In this document: positions 1 through 7,903 of the stretch, in pieces
How the letters are laid out: every line of letters starts with the position of its first letter
Numbering within the stretch: position 1 is the stretch's first letter
Assembly: GCA_021741075.1 (NCBI GenBank)
Contig: JAIOYO010000023.1
Span: forward strand, 1 to 51,414
Origin: Flavobacteriales bacterium
GTDB lineage: Bacteria > Bacteroidota > Bacteroidia > UBA10329
DNA length: 51,414 bases
Direction: 5' to 3'
Position numbers and translations under genes: made by a program
The notes under the pieces: generated by a model
What the model was told of the DNA's origin: nothing
Seen by the model: only the letters and a program-made list of their open reading frames with translations
Databases searched by the model: none

Positions 1-414
1 ATTGTAAGCGTAGGTAAAATAACGCCAATCTGTATTCTGAAATGCGTAGCTCACGTTAGTGGTCTGTACACCACCCCCCGAGGCTTTGGTTCTTACTTGA
101 AACCCTGAGCTGGTGGCGGTAACTTCAAACCCTACTCCTGTAGTACTACCCAGAGCGTCTATTATACGCTCGGGGTTTGTCAATTCAGAATCACAAAGCC
201 TATAGGTCAATTCTACTGTAAAGCTGCCAGATGGAATGGCAAAGTTGGTTCTGGCCCGGTCGTTCACGTTATCAGAAATATAGAATCCAGATGTGCCTGG
301 CTCCCAATAAATGGGACCACCGCCTGGTGCCTGCTGCGCATTAGTAATGGCTGCCATTGCAACGAGGCCAAGTAATAGAACTGCCTTTAAAGGGTTTGGT
401 AAGATCAATCTCAT
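1..414 (-). CDS. Secreted LamG-like protein, N-terminal part (runs off left edge)
   Basis: An open frame runs leftward from an ATG at 414 to the window edge (138 codons, no stop). It begins with a signal peptide: basic start MRLILPNP, hydrophobic stretch AVLLLGLVAMAAI, likely cleavage after TNA. The mature part starts QQAPGGGPIYWEP and continues with alternating beta-strand-like sequence including FTVELTYRL, GVGFEVTASSSGFQVRT and NTDWRYFTYAY. That pattern is typical of LamG/concanavalin A-like jelly-roll domains, where a statement about the exposed strand is followed by a W-x-x-x-T/Y strand. The protein is probably exported and may end in a T9SS domain beyond the window. The LamG assignment is inference from sequence style; the signal peptide and open frame are seen directly. 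Confidence 0.75.
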   Translation of the reverse strand, partial: MRLILPNPLKAVLLLGLVAMAAITNAQQAPGGGPIYWEPGTSGFYISDNVNDRARTNFAIPSGSFTVELTYRLCDSELTNPERIIDALGSTTGVGFEVTATSSGFQVRTKASGGGVQTTNVSYAFQNTDWRYFTYAYN

Positions 415-568
415 GGTTATTGGTTTTAGTTATTAAACGAATATGCACCTTCGGTTCATACACTGAATAACCTTCTAATGTCAAAATCACTTGACTTGAT
501 AACCATTTATTGGAGCAACAACTGGAGTACAGAGCATATTCACTTAGATGGATCAGCTATCAAACACC

Positions 569-820
569 GATAGCGGCACACGAATAGGGGCAAAACACTT
601 GTCCCATGACATTCCTAATAAAAGGATTGAGGCAAAACACCCGTCTCGTGGCATTCCTGAAAAAAGGATTGAGACAAAACACCTGTCCCGTGCCATTCCT
701 AATATAAGGATTGAGATAAAACACCTGTCCCGTGCCATTCCTAATAAAAGGATTGAGACAAAACAGTTATCTCGTGCCATTCCTAATAAGAGGATTGCCA
801 CCAAGGAGTTGCTTGGTGGC
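569..820. repeat. 42-bp tandem repeat array (five units plus a degenerate leading unit)
   Basis: Five consecutive 42-bp units start at 611, 653, 695, 737 and 779, preceded by a degenerate unit from 569. Each opens with ATTCCT and a few bases later has AGGATTG, so TCCT and AGGA can pair across a six-base loop. The second half reads roughly AAAACACCTGTCCCGTG. Units 2 to 4 differ by a few bases, and the second half of unit 5 is replaced by a strong inverted repeat. Because 42 is a multiple of three the array is open in frames on both strands, but the predicted peptide is only a 14-residue repeat with no signal or domain, so I treat the array as non-coding. It lies between divergent genes starting at 414 and 927. 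Confidence 0.85.
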
Positions 821-830
821 AACACTGTTT
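795..830 (+). terminator. Strong hairpin at the end of the 42-bp array, terminator-like
   Basis: TTGCCACCAAG (795-805) is perfectly complementary to CTTGGTGGCAA (812-822) across a six-base loop and is followed by CACTGTTTT. This is a plausible intrinsic terminator for a transcript reading rightward through the array. The short U-run begins a few bases after the stem, so termination efficiency is uncertain. Confidence 0.5.
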
Positions 831-926
831 TAAGCAACACTGCTCAACCGCGTAAATAAGTTACGTTCTGGCCCTGTTGCTTTAGTACATCATTCAAATT
901 CATGTTTCACTAAAACCAATACTATC

Positions 927-1877
927 ATGGCAGAATGGAGTTATTTACAGAACCAGTTCAACAACAGCACCCAAGGAAGCTTTGCGCTGATGCTGGAACT
1001 CGGCAATGATCACATTGCCAAATTGCAGGCCCAACAGGCCGATGCAGACATTGCCGCACTGCTGGCGCGCACCCAACCCTTGCAACTAGTCTATGGCAAG
1101 GCCTACACCAAATGGAAAAGTGCCACGGCCGTGCGCAAAGGGGCCACGCTTAAGATAGACCAACTGCTTGCCGAACTGAGCAGTTTGAAGATCAAGCAGT
1201 GGGACATACAGATACAGGGGCAGTATCTTGATGGCACCCCCGAGTACATGGCGCTGTTGCCAGAAAAGCGCGGGCCTTTTCAGAAAGGAGCAAAAGACCA
1301 ACGCATCAATGCTGTAGAGGCGCTGAGCCTGCGCCTAGGAGATTACCCAGTGCTGGCCGCAACTCAGGCCGATGTGGATGCCTTTAGAACACAACTGGTA
1401 GATGCCCGCGATGAGCAGCAGCAGAAAGAGCAGTTGATAGAACAGGGTAGTGACGACCTAGAGGCGATACGGATTGAACTGGCTACCATGATGTACGGTA
1501 ACCTTGGCGTGCTAATGGACAAGTACCGCAATACGCCCGACTACATTAACAACTACTGGGAGGTAAGCCTTATGCAGAACACACCACCGCCTACCCGAGA
1601 GTTTGGCGGAACCGTGGCGGCAGATACCACTGTAAACCTTACCCAGACCGTAGGCCCCAATGCCAAAGTGGTATTGAGCAACGTGGGCTACACGGTGCTT
1701 ACCTTCTGCTTGGCCGCTACCAATACCGATGCATGCGCCACCGGTGTGCAGGTGAAACCCGGAGATACGCTACAGGTAGAAAGGGCATCGCTAGGCGAAG
1801 ACACAGATGCCAACCTGAATGTTACCAACATGAGCCCCGATGCTGAGGGTACGTACAGCGTGGAGGTAATAGGGTAA
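927..1877 (+). CDS. Conserved-looking protein of unknown function (316 aa)
   Basis: The frame opens at ATG 927 and encodes MAEWSYLQNQFNN. There is no signal peptide or membrane segment. The first two thirds are mostly helical with Gln/Ala/Leu-rich stretches (about residues 20-60 and 150-190), including a likely short coiled coil around DARDEQQQKEQLIEQG. After a proline-rich hinge (QNTPPPTREFGG, near residue 218) the last 95 residues look beta-rich (TVNLTQTVGPNAKVVLSNVG, GDTLQVERASLGE). The composition is richer in GC third positions than that of neighbours such as 6876-7784. A perfect hairpin terminator follows 22 bases after the stop, and the 42-bp array lies just upstream. I do not recognise the family. 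Confidence 0.75.
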   Translation: MAEWSYLQNQFNNSTQGSFALMLELGNDHIAKLQAQQADADIAALLARTQPLQLVYGKAYTKWKSATAVRKGATLKIDQLLAELSSLKIKQWDIQIQGQYLDGTPEYMALLPEKRGPFQKGAKDQRINAVEALSLRLGDYPVLAATQADVDAFRTQLVDARDEQQQKEQLIEQGSDDLEAIRIELATMMYGNLGVLMDKYRNTPDYINNYWEVSLMQNTPPPTREFGGTVAADTTVNLTQTVGPNAKVVLSNVGYTVLTFCLAATNTDACATGVQVKPGDTLQVERASLGEDTDANLNVTNMSPDAEGTYSVEVIG

Positions 1878-1899
1878 TTGCCTAAACTGTTTAAACGGA

Positions 1900-1925
1900 A
1901 ACGGGGCCAATTGGCCCCGTTCTTC
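1900..1925 (+). terminator. Intrinsic terminator
   Basis: A perfect 22-base palindrome (AACGGGGCCAA followed directly by TTGGCCCCGTT, 1900-1921) sits 22 bases after the stop of the 927-1877 gene and is followed by CTTC. It is strong and GC-rich, so it should close that transcript. Confidence 0.8.
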
Positions 1926-2125
1926 ATTAGTAAAGGATATTGTCTATCGAAACATGCATAGAATAGTTGATCGCGAATAGATAATTAACCATTAAAAGTT
2001 AACACGCAGCACTCGGATGTGACGTTCTTTAGCAAATTAAAGTAGATTGAGGTCAACCGCGTTACCTGAATGTCTGGTTGGTTTAGCTCTGATACTCAGA
2101 ATTTGTTGACTAACACCTAGCTACC

Positions 2126-2551
2126 ATGTTCATACCTGCAACAGCAACAACACCACTGATCAAGTACAGTGAAGACAGTTTTACGCTAGAGATAATAGGT
2201 AGGTCCATACCAGAAGATGCGATGGAATTCTATGAACCAGTATTCAGATTATTGAATGAATCACAGAAGCGCCTCAAAAAAACCATCAAGGTCCTGTTTC
2301 AGTTTGAGTACTTCAATACACACACGTCACGGATGTTATTGGACATTCTGAAGCAATTGGAGAAACTGAAGGATGATGGCCTGATGGTGAACGCTATTTG
2401 GATCTGTGAAGTAGAAGATGAGGAAACGATTCACTTTGGAGAGGATATCCAAACATTGATCAAAGTACCCATGGAGATTACGTTACTCGAGGAGGATGAA
2501 TATGATGAACGATTGCAATCGGCAATCAGAGAATCACAGATCAAGGTCTAA
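2126..2551 (+). CDS. SiaC-like (DUF1987) regulatory phosphoprotein
   Basis: This 141-aa soluble protein matches the SiaC/DUF1987 family, seen mainly in the motif FEYFNTHTSRMLLDIL (residues 60-75) and the acidic C-terminal half (EVEDEETIHFGEDIQ). In Pseudomonas, SiaC is phosphorylated on a threonine in this region by the kinase SiaB and dephosphorylated by the PP2C-type phosphatase SiaA, which decides whether it activates a diguanylate cyclase. Here T65 and T67 are candidates for the phosphosite by position. The stop overlaps the start of a SpoIIE phosphatase gene (TAATG), so the two are translationally coupled and probably act as substrate and phosphatase. No SiaB-like kinase or cyclase is in the window. 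Family assignment is from memory of the motif. Confidence 0.8.
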   Translation: MFIPATATTPLIKYSEDSFTLEIIGRSIPEDAMEFYEPVFRLLNESQKRLKKTIKVLFQFEYFNTHTSRMLLDILKQLEKLKDDGLMVNAIWICEVEDEETIHFGEDIQTLIKVPMEITLLEEDEYDERLQSAIRESQIKV

Positions 2552-4014
2552 TGAGAGCATTCACAGAGACACCTGAAACAAAGCTTGCTCAAGACCATTC
2601 ATCGGTCTCTGCCATATCTTCAATAAGAACCGTGGCCATCCGATACAGGCAGTGGGCTAGTGAAAATCTTGAAATACCCATGCTCGATGCAGTGACCGAG
2701 GACGAAAAGCGCTTTGCCAAAGAGTTGCTACAATGGGTGGCGCTGGCGTGCATGGTATGTGGGGTTGTTTGGTTTGCATTCATTTCATACCATCTTGGGC
2801 TCTGTGTAACCAGCTTCATCCCTCTTTCATTTTCTGTTTTGGTTGCTCCATTCTACATCTATAATAGGCTATTTGATAATGACCATTACCTCTTGGCCAA
2901 CGTGCAGAGTATGGCCATCATTTTTGTGCCATGGGGCATACAATTGAGCTTGGGCAGTTACGCTTCAGGCATGGCCGTGCTATGGGGAATTCTTGGGCCT
3001 CTGTGTGGCATGTTCTTCCTTACCAAGCGAATGGCCATTCGTTTGCTGATTATCTACTTGGTAAACGCATTTGTGGCCATCTGCGCAGATATTCAATTGA
3101 CCCACGATGCCGAAAGGGCCACAGAATCCTTTGTTTCCAACTTCTACGCCATGAACATTGCCCTGCCTTCAATAGTGGTTTTTGCTGCCTTGTATTTTAC
3201 ATTCTCAAAACTTGCCAACCAAAGGATGAAGGTCAACCATCTTTTGAAGGAAACCGAAATCAAAAACAAGAATCTCATAGACAGCATTACATACACCAAA
3301 TATCTTCAAAAGGCCGTACTTCCGAGATTCAAAAAGTTTCAGAATCGGCACCCGAAAAGCTTTCTTTACTTCAAACCCAAGGATATTGTCTCAGGCGATT
3401 TTTTCTGGAAGAAGACGGTTGGTAAACGCATCTATTTCGCAGTTTGCGACAGCACCGGCCATGGCGTACCTGGTTCTATGGTCTCGTTAATCTGTAGCCA
3501 AGCATTGGAAACTGCAATTGACACCTTTAACCTTACCGACCCGGGTGTCATTTTAGCCAAGACCAAAGAACTGGTGGTTGAGTCTTTCAGCCATTCAGAC
3601 AAACCCATTGAGGATGGCATGGACATAGGACTATGCTGTCTGGATGACGAAATAATCCTCTATTCAGGCGCTAGGCACTCTCTGTATCTGGTAAGAGCAA
3701 AGAACAATTCTATACTGGAGATAAGAGGTACTCGTCAAAGTGTCGGGTTCTCACTTACCAACTATCAGTTTACAACCCACGTGATCAGAAGAAGAACGGG
3801 CGACCGACTTTACATGACCTCTGACGGATTATTGGACCAGTTCGGTGGTAATGAAAACAAGAAATTCAAGGCTACCGGTTTCAAGAAACTCATTCTAGAC
3901 GCCAAAGAGATGGAAATGTCTGAGCAGGAAGAACTTTTCGCACAAACCATGCAGCAATGGATTCAGAACATCGATCAAACAGACGATATATGCGTATTCG
4001 GACTGGAGTTGTAA
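2551..4014 (+). CDS. Membrane-bound SpoIIE/PP2C-type serine phosphatase
   Basis: This 487-aa protein begins with a soluble stretch (1-60) and then about six hydrophobic segments (roughly 65-225). A short coiled linker follows (LLKETEIKNKNLIDSITYTK), then a SpoIIE-type phosphatase domain from about 265 to the end. Metal-binding motifs are visible: KDIVSGDFFW, VCDSTGHGVPGSM and, near the C-terminus, TSDGLLDQFGG and DDICVFGLEL. The start overlaps the SiaC-like stop by one base. The pairing implies the phosphatase acts on SiaC in response to an unknown membrane signal, as SiaA does. The membrane domain is not the HAMP/Cache type of SiaA, so the stimulus cannot be named. Confidence 0.9.
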   Translation: MRAFTETPETKLAQDHSSVSAISSIRTVAIRYRQWASENLEIPMLDAVTEDEKRFAKELLQWVALACMVCGVVWFAFISYHLGLCVTSFIPLSFSVLVAPFYIYNRLFDNDHYLLANVQSMAIIFVPWGIQLSLGSYASGMAVLWGILGPLCGMFFLTKRMAIRLLIIYLVNAFVAICADIQLTHDAERATESFVSNFYAMNIALPSIVVFAALYFTFSKLANQRMKVNHLLKETEIKNKNLIDSITYTKYLQKAVLPRFKKFQNRHPKSFLYFKPKDIVSGDFFWKKTVGKRIYFAVCDSTGHGVPGSMVSLICSQALETAIDTFNLTDPGVILAKTKELVVESFSHSDKPIEDGMDIGLCCLDDEIILYSGARHSLYLVRAKNNSILEIRGTRQSVGFSLTNYQFTTHVIRRRTGDRLYMTSDGLLDQFGGNENKKFKATGFKKLILDAKEMEMSEQEELFAQTMQQWIQNIDQTDDICVFGLEL

Positions 4015-4070
4015 GCTTTACGCTACCGCTTGACAAACAATTACAGCACAGATTGTATAAAAATCAAAGG

Positions 4071-4160
4071 ATGAGACATCAACTTTTCAAATTCTTAAAC
4101 ATCATTCTCACGCTAATCATTGTTGCAGGAATCTTGTATCTGGCCTTCTGGCCAAGATGA
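4071..4160 (+). CDS. Possible 29-aa membrane miniprotein
   Basis: ATG at 4071, five bases after AAAGG, opens a 29-codon frame: MRHQLFKFLN followed by an unbroken hydrophobic segment (IILTLIIVAGILYLAFW) and a short PR tail. This is a classic single-pass small protein layout with a basic N-terminus. It follows the phosphatase gene by 56 bases on the same strand and could be co-transcribed. The same frame is open upstream to 3957 inside the phosphatase gene, but that part has no protein-like features. No family is recognised, and the call rests on composition and position alone. Confidence 0.4.
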   Translation: MRHQLFKFLNIILTLIIVAGILYLAFWPR

Positions 4161-4609
4161 ACGAACCAGATGTTAGTAGATGAAAGGTTGGATTCCCCTC
4201 ATACAGTTGGCAGCACTGATTCCTTGAATTAAAAATTGAAGGAGAGCCCCAGCAGCAGACCAGATCCGACCATGAACCTGACCAATGTCTGCCACTAGAG
4301 CTCAGAAGGAAATAGTACAGTCCTAATCCTCAATACATTCGGTATGATGGTGGTTGGCCTGAGACCGAAAAAGCCATCCAATCTCATTCAGCACTTTATC
4401 GGCCAACCTCCATCAAACCGCTGGCCAACCGCCAGTGAAACCGAGACGAAGATGCTTGAAGTACTTGAACCAATAGTAACCCATGTATGCTGTTTAATTC
4501 TAAACCTATAACCAGAATCAGCCATGTATCTCTAAAGCTACATGTTCAACTACCAATCTCTAATAAAAAAGCCAAATGAACATTCGGTGATAGCCGTAGT
4601 TTTGCAGTC
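4161..4609. other. Gene-free stretch with a possible remnant
   Basis: No complete gene is visible. On the minus strand, 4229-4294 reads WQTLVRFMVGSGLLLGLSF then NF and a stop, which resembles the last strands of an outer-membrane beta-barrel, but an in-frame TAG lies immediately upstream (4295-4297). GGTTGGCC at 4352-4359 is repeated in inverted orientation twice (4401-4408 and 4423-4430). The last bases contain the promoter of the downstream TonB receptor. Confidence 0.35.
4597..4604 (+). promoter_or_regulatory. Bacteroidota -7 box for the TonB receptor
   Basis: TAGTTTTG matches the TAnnTTTG -7 consensus of Bacteroidota sigma-A promoters. It ends six bases before the ATG at 4610, implying a very short or leaderless transcript. 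No clear -33 TTTG was found at the usual distance. Confidence 0.45.
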
Positions 4610-6826
4610 ATGCAAAAACTGACATCTCTCCTTTTCCTCCTTATCGGAACTATTTCTGTGCAGGCGCAGAACCTTAGCGGTAGCATTGCAGACAAGAACG
4701 CAGCGCCCATAGCAAACGCGCATATCACCGTGGCCACGGGTGCTCACTCCCATTCAGGCAAAGACGGAAAGTTCGTAATCGAGAATGTTCAGATCGGAGA
4801 TACGCTCCTCATCACGCACATCAGCTTTATGCCGCAATCGTTGGTCATTGCCAACTTCAATCCGATCAGTGTTGTGCTGAGTGAAAGCTCTTTCGAGTTG
4901 GCGCAGGTGGAAGTTTCGCACAGTGTAAAGGCCATCAACAGCATTACCGAAGTGGATGTGGCGGTCAATCCTGTGAATACCTCGCAGGAGGTTCTACGAA
5001 AAGTGCCCGGCCTCATCATCGGTCAGCACGCGGGTGGTGGAAAAGCAGAACAGATATTCCTGCGTGGATTCGACATTGACCACGGTACCGACATTGCCAT
5101 TTCGGTGGATGGAATGCCTGTGAACATGGTCTCGCACGCGCACGGTCAGGGCTATGCCGACATGCACTTCATCATTCCCGAAACAGTGGATGAAATTGAT
5201 TTTGGCAAAGGGCTGTACTATGCCGACAAAGGGAATTTCAACACGGCAGGTTATGTAGCACTCAAGACCAAGGACAGATTGGATGAAAGCCTCGTTTCGG
5301 TGGAATATGGCCAATTCAACACCATCAGAGCGCTAGGAATGTTCAACCTGATGAAGAACCACCCTAATCAGGATGCCTACGTGGCCGGTGAGTTCCAACT
5401 GACGGATGGGCCCTTCGAATCATCGCAGCACTTCAACCGCATCAACATCATGGCCAAATACAACGCGGCCATCGACAAGCGGCAATTCCTATCGGTACAG
5501 GCTTCTTACTTCAACAGTAAGTGGGATGCCAGCGGACAGATTCCCGTTCGGGCGGTGGAAAACGGACTGATCGGTCGTTTCGGGGCCATTGACGATACCG
5601 AGGGCGGCAACACACACCGCATCAACGCGGCCATGAACCACACCGCCATTCTTGGCGAACACACCACCGTAAAGAGCAATGCCTACTACAGCCGCTACGG
5701 TTTTGAGCTCTACAGCAACTTCACCTTCTTTCTGGATGACTCGATCAATGGCGATCAGATAAAGCAATACGAGCGCAGGAATCTGGCAGGATTTGAAAGC
5801 GTGGTCGACCATCATTTCCACCTGAACAAGGGCACCATCGGACTGAAAGCCGGGCTCGGCATGCGTTACGATGATGCGAATGATGTGGAACTCTCACACA
5901 CCGTGAACCGCGATTCTCTGCTCGTTCCGTATGCGCTGGGCGATATGGACGAATCGAACATATACGCCTTCGTAGGTGCCGATTTTGAGTTCGGTGACTT
6001 CCTCATCAACCCTGCCATCCGCTTGGACCATTTCAAATTCGACCTTCACAATAGGTTGGATTCAGTTTACAACAACCGTTCGGAGCAGGCCATCAAACCT
6101 AGTCCGAAGTTGAACTTCATCTATTCGCCCAACAAGCGCTGGCAATTGTACTTGAAAACAGGCATGGGTTTCCATAGCAACGACACGCGCGTGGTGGTGG
6201 CACAGAACGGCAGACAGACCTTGCCAACCGCCTACGGTGCCGACCTTGGTGCCATCATCAAACCCATTGACAACTTGATGATAAACGTGGGCGGTTGGTA
6301 CCTTTACCTCGAACAGGAATTCGTCTACGTTGGAGATGCCGCCATTGTTGAGCCAAGCGGAAGAACGCAACGTTTGGGTGCTGATGTCAGCGTACGCTAT
6401 CAACCGCTCAAGTGGCTATTCCTTTATGCCGATTTCAATTATGCTTTTGCTCGCGCGATGGATGAAGCTGCGGGTCAGAATTACATTCCGCTGGCTGCCG
6501 AACTGACCTCAGTAGGTGGCGTAACGGTCAATCATCCCATTGGGATAACGGGCGGCATCAACTACCGCTGGATAGGCGACCGCCCGGCCAACGAGGACTA
6601 CTCCATTACGGCCAAGGGCTATTTCGTGGCCGATGCCAACCTGAGCTACACCTGGCGCAAATGGACGGCCGGCATCATCATCCAGAACCTATTCAATACG
6701 AAGTGGAACGAAACACAGTTTGCTACCGAATCGCGTTTGAGAAATGAAACCGCTGGCGTTGAGGAAATTCACTTTACACCAGGAACGCCTTTTGCCATTC
6801 GCGGGAAGGTGAGTGTGCGGTTTTAG
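4610..6826 (+). CDS. TonB-dependent outer-membrane receptor
   Basis: This 738-aa protein carries a signal peptide (MQKLTSLLFLLIGTISVQAQ), then a carboxypeptidase-like regulatory domain (about 21-100: NLSGSIADKNAAPIANAHI, DGKFVIENV). The plug follows (about 115-225) with EVLRKVPGLIIGQHAGGGKA and EQIFLRGFDIDHGTDI, and the rest is a 22-strand barrel ending in the aromatic residue F (GKVSVRF). The histidine-containing plug stretch around NMVSHAHGQGYADMHFI is characteristic of one receptor subgroup whose substrate I cannot name. No SusD partner follows, so polysaccharide uptake of the SusCD type is unlikely. A lipoprotein gene starts 50 bases later with its own -7-like box. Confidence 0.9.
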   Translation: MQKLTSLLFLLIGTISVQAQNLSGSIADKNAAPIANAHITVATGAHSHSGKDGKFVIENVQIGDTLLITHISFMPQSLVIANFNPISVVLSESSFELAQVEVSHSVKAINSITEVDVAVNPVNTSQEVLRKVPGLIIGQHAGGGKAEQIFLRGFDIDHGTDIAISVDGMPVNMVSHAHGQGYADMHFIIPETVDEIDFGKGLYYADKGNFNTAGYVALKTKDRLDESLVSVEYGQFNTIRALGMFNLMKNHPNQDAYVAGEFQLTDGPFESSQHFNRINIMAKYNAAIDKRQFLSVQASYFNSKWDASGQIPVRAVENGLIGRFGAIDDTEGGNTHRINAAMNHTAILGEHTTVKSNAYYSRYGFELYSNFTFFLDDSINGDQIKQYERRNLAGFESVVDHHFHLNKGTIGLKAGLGMRYDDANDVELSHTVNRDSLLVPYALGDMDESNIYAFVGADFEFGDFLINPAIRLDHFKFDLHNRLDSVYNNRSEQAIKPSPKLNFIYSPNKRWQLYLKTGMGFHSNDTRVVVAQNGRQTLPTAYGADLGAIIKPIDNLMINVGGWYLYLEQEFVYVGDAAIVEPSGRTQRLGADVSVRYQPLKWLFLYADFNYAFARAMDEAAGQNYIPLAAELTSVGGVTVNHPIGITGGINYRWIGDRPANEDYSITAKGYFVADANLSYTWRKWTAGIIIQNLFNTKWNETQFATESRLRNETAGVEEIHFTPGTPFAIRGKVSVRF

Positions 6827-6851
6827 CGGCATTCGAGTGGCTGACAAATCT

Positions 6852-6859
6852 TACTTTCG
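6852..6859 (+). promoter_or_regulatory. Possible -7 box for the FN3 lipoprotein
   Basis: TACTTTCG is a close variant of TAnnTTTG and lies 16 bases before the ATG at 6876, suggesting an independent promoter after the TonB receptor gene. Confidence 0.35.
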
Positions 6860-6875
6860 TTCCAAAATATAGATT

Positions 6876-7784
6876 ATGAAACATTACTCCATTTTCTTCT
6901 TTAGCCTTGTATTCATTATCACTGGTTGTATCAAAGAAAAGCCAGAAGGAGAAGACACTTGCCCAAAGCCATTATTTTCTGTGTATGCAACCAGCAATGA
7001 AGGAGAGTTTGAATACGCTAACAATAGCGTTTATTCGAACTATGGTTTCTACGAAATTCAATATGGACCAAACGGTTTCAGCCTTGGTTCTGGAACCACT
7101 CAAACAAGCACGAGTAACGGTAGAATTAGCAACTTAGCAAACGGAGCTTACGATGTATATCTACGCGTAAATTGTGGCGGCAACGATTGGAGCAATTGGG
7201 AAGGACCAAACAGCGTTCTTATTACCAACGGAAGTTCAAGTTCGTGCATAGCACCTACTGGCCTCAATCAATATTGGTCGCAGCAAGACTACAATCTGAA
7301 TTGGAATGGAAATTCCAACCACAATTACTACGAAGTACAATACGGACCTTCTGGCTTCACAATTGGAAACGGAACGGTAAAAACAACCAACAGCACTTCG
7401 TACGGAGATGGCGTTTTTACGCAAGGAACTACTTATGACTTTTATGTGAGAGCCAATTGTGGCGGAAGTGATTGGAGCACATGGTCTGGACCAACTAGTT
7501 TTTATGCCGATAAAAACTCAAATCGTTGCTTAAAGCCACTAGGAGTGCTTGCAAACAGAAACGGCTCTTACATAGAAATTACCATTCAGCCAGATGGCGA
7601 AAGCGTGCACGAAGTCAATTTTAACAACGCCAATTTCAACGATTCTGAGAATATTCATACTCAAACTCAAGTAAACGGCACGTATGGTACTTTTTCTACC
7701 AATACCGACTGGTACGTTTGGGTACGTTCTGTTTGTGATGATGGAAGCAAAACTGCATGGACGGGTCCTACAATCATCAATTAA
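6876..7784 (+). CDS. Surface lipoprotein with fibronectin type III-like repeats
   Basis: The N-terminus MKHYSIFFFSLVFIITGC is a lipoprotein signal with the lipid-modified Cys at residue 18. Three related segments follow, each built as EIQYGPNGFSLGSGTT ... YDVYLRVNCGG then DWSNWEGP: about 45-115, 120-210 and 220-300. The third is more divergent (VHEVNFNNANF, WYVWVRSVCDD). This is the fibronectin type III-like pattern common in Bacteroidota surface proteins. There is no T9SS tail, so it is probably lipid-anchored at the outer membrane. The coding is AT-richer and asparagine-richer than the neighbouring receptor. Its function is unknown; adhesion is only a guess. Confidence 0.8.
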   Translation: MKHYSIFFFSLVFIITGCIKEKPEGEDTCPKPLFSVYATSNEGEFEYANNSVYSNYGFYEIQYGPNGFSLGSGTTQTSTSNGRISNLANGAYDVYLRVNCGGNDWSNWEGPNSVLITNGSSSSCIAPTGLNQYWSQQDYNLNWNGNSNHNYYEVQYGPSGFTIGNGTVKTTNSTSYGDGVFTQGTTYDFYVRANCGGSDWSTWSGPTSFYADKNSNRCLKPLGVLANRNGSYIEITIQPDGESVHEVNFNNANFNDSENIHTQTQVNGTYGTFSTNTDWYVWVRSVCDDGSKTAWTGPTIIN

Positions 7785-7811
7785 CTAACTCATCTGTAGA
7801 AGGCTTTTATG

Positions 7812-7902
7812 TACCTTCGCACCGTCTTCAGTTTATGGTGAACTGCTGACAAGCTTGAGAAGCCGCAGAAACCCGTCACAGGTGGAGCGGCTTCTTGTTT
7901 TA
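7812..7902 (+). ncRNA. Candidate small RNA with its own promoter and terminator
   Basis: A -7-like box TACCTTCG (7812-7819) is followed about 40 bases later by a perfect nine-base stem, AGAAGCCGC (7858-7866) with GCGGCTTCT (7887-7895), then TGTTTTAT. The implied transcript is about 75 nt with no meaningful open frame (ATG at 7834 stops after four codons). It could equally be just the terminator of the FN3 lipoprotein gene, which ends at 7784. The promoter call is weak because no -33 element was confirmed. Confidence 0.35.
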
Positions 7903-7903
7903 T
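7858..7903 (+). terminator. Intrinsic terminator between convergent genes
   Basis: The nine-base perfect stem described at 7858-7895 plus the following U-rich tail terminates rightward transcription. The stop codon of the minus-strand gene at 7900-7902 lies inside the tail. In the leftward direction no U-run follows, so it should work mainly for plus-strand transcripts. Confidence 0.75.

Noticed and set aside
569..820. CRISPR array
   Set aside because: Whole units repeat with no unique spacers, and no cas gene is present. The same holds for 32001-32240.
548..859. 103-codon frame through the 42-bp array as a protein gene
   Set aside because: The frame stays open only because the repeat is a multiple of three without stops; it is also open on the other strand. 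The peptide is a simple 14-residue repeat with no signal or ribosome-binding context.
2931..3425. 164-codon frame inside the SpoIIE phosphatase gene
   Set aside because: Wholly contained in a clear gene on the same strand, with no independent features.
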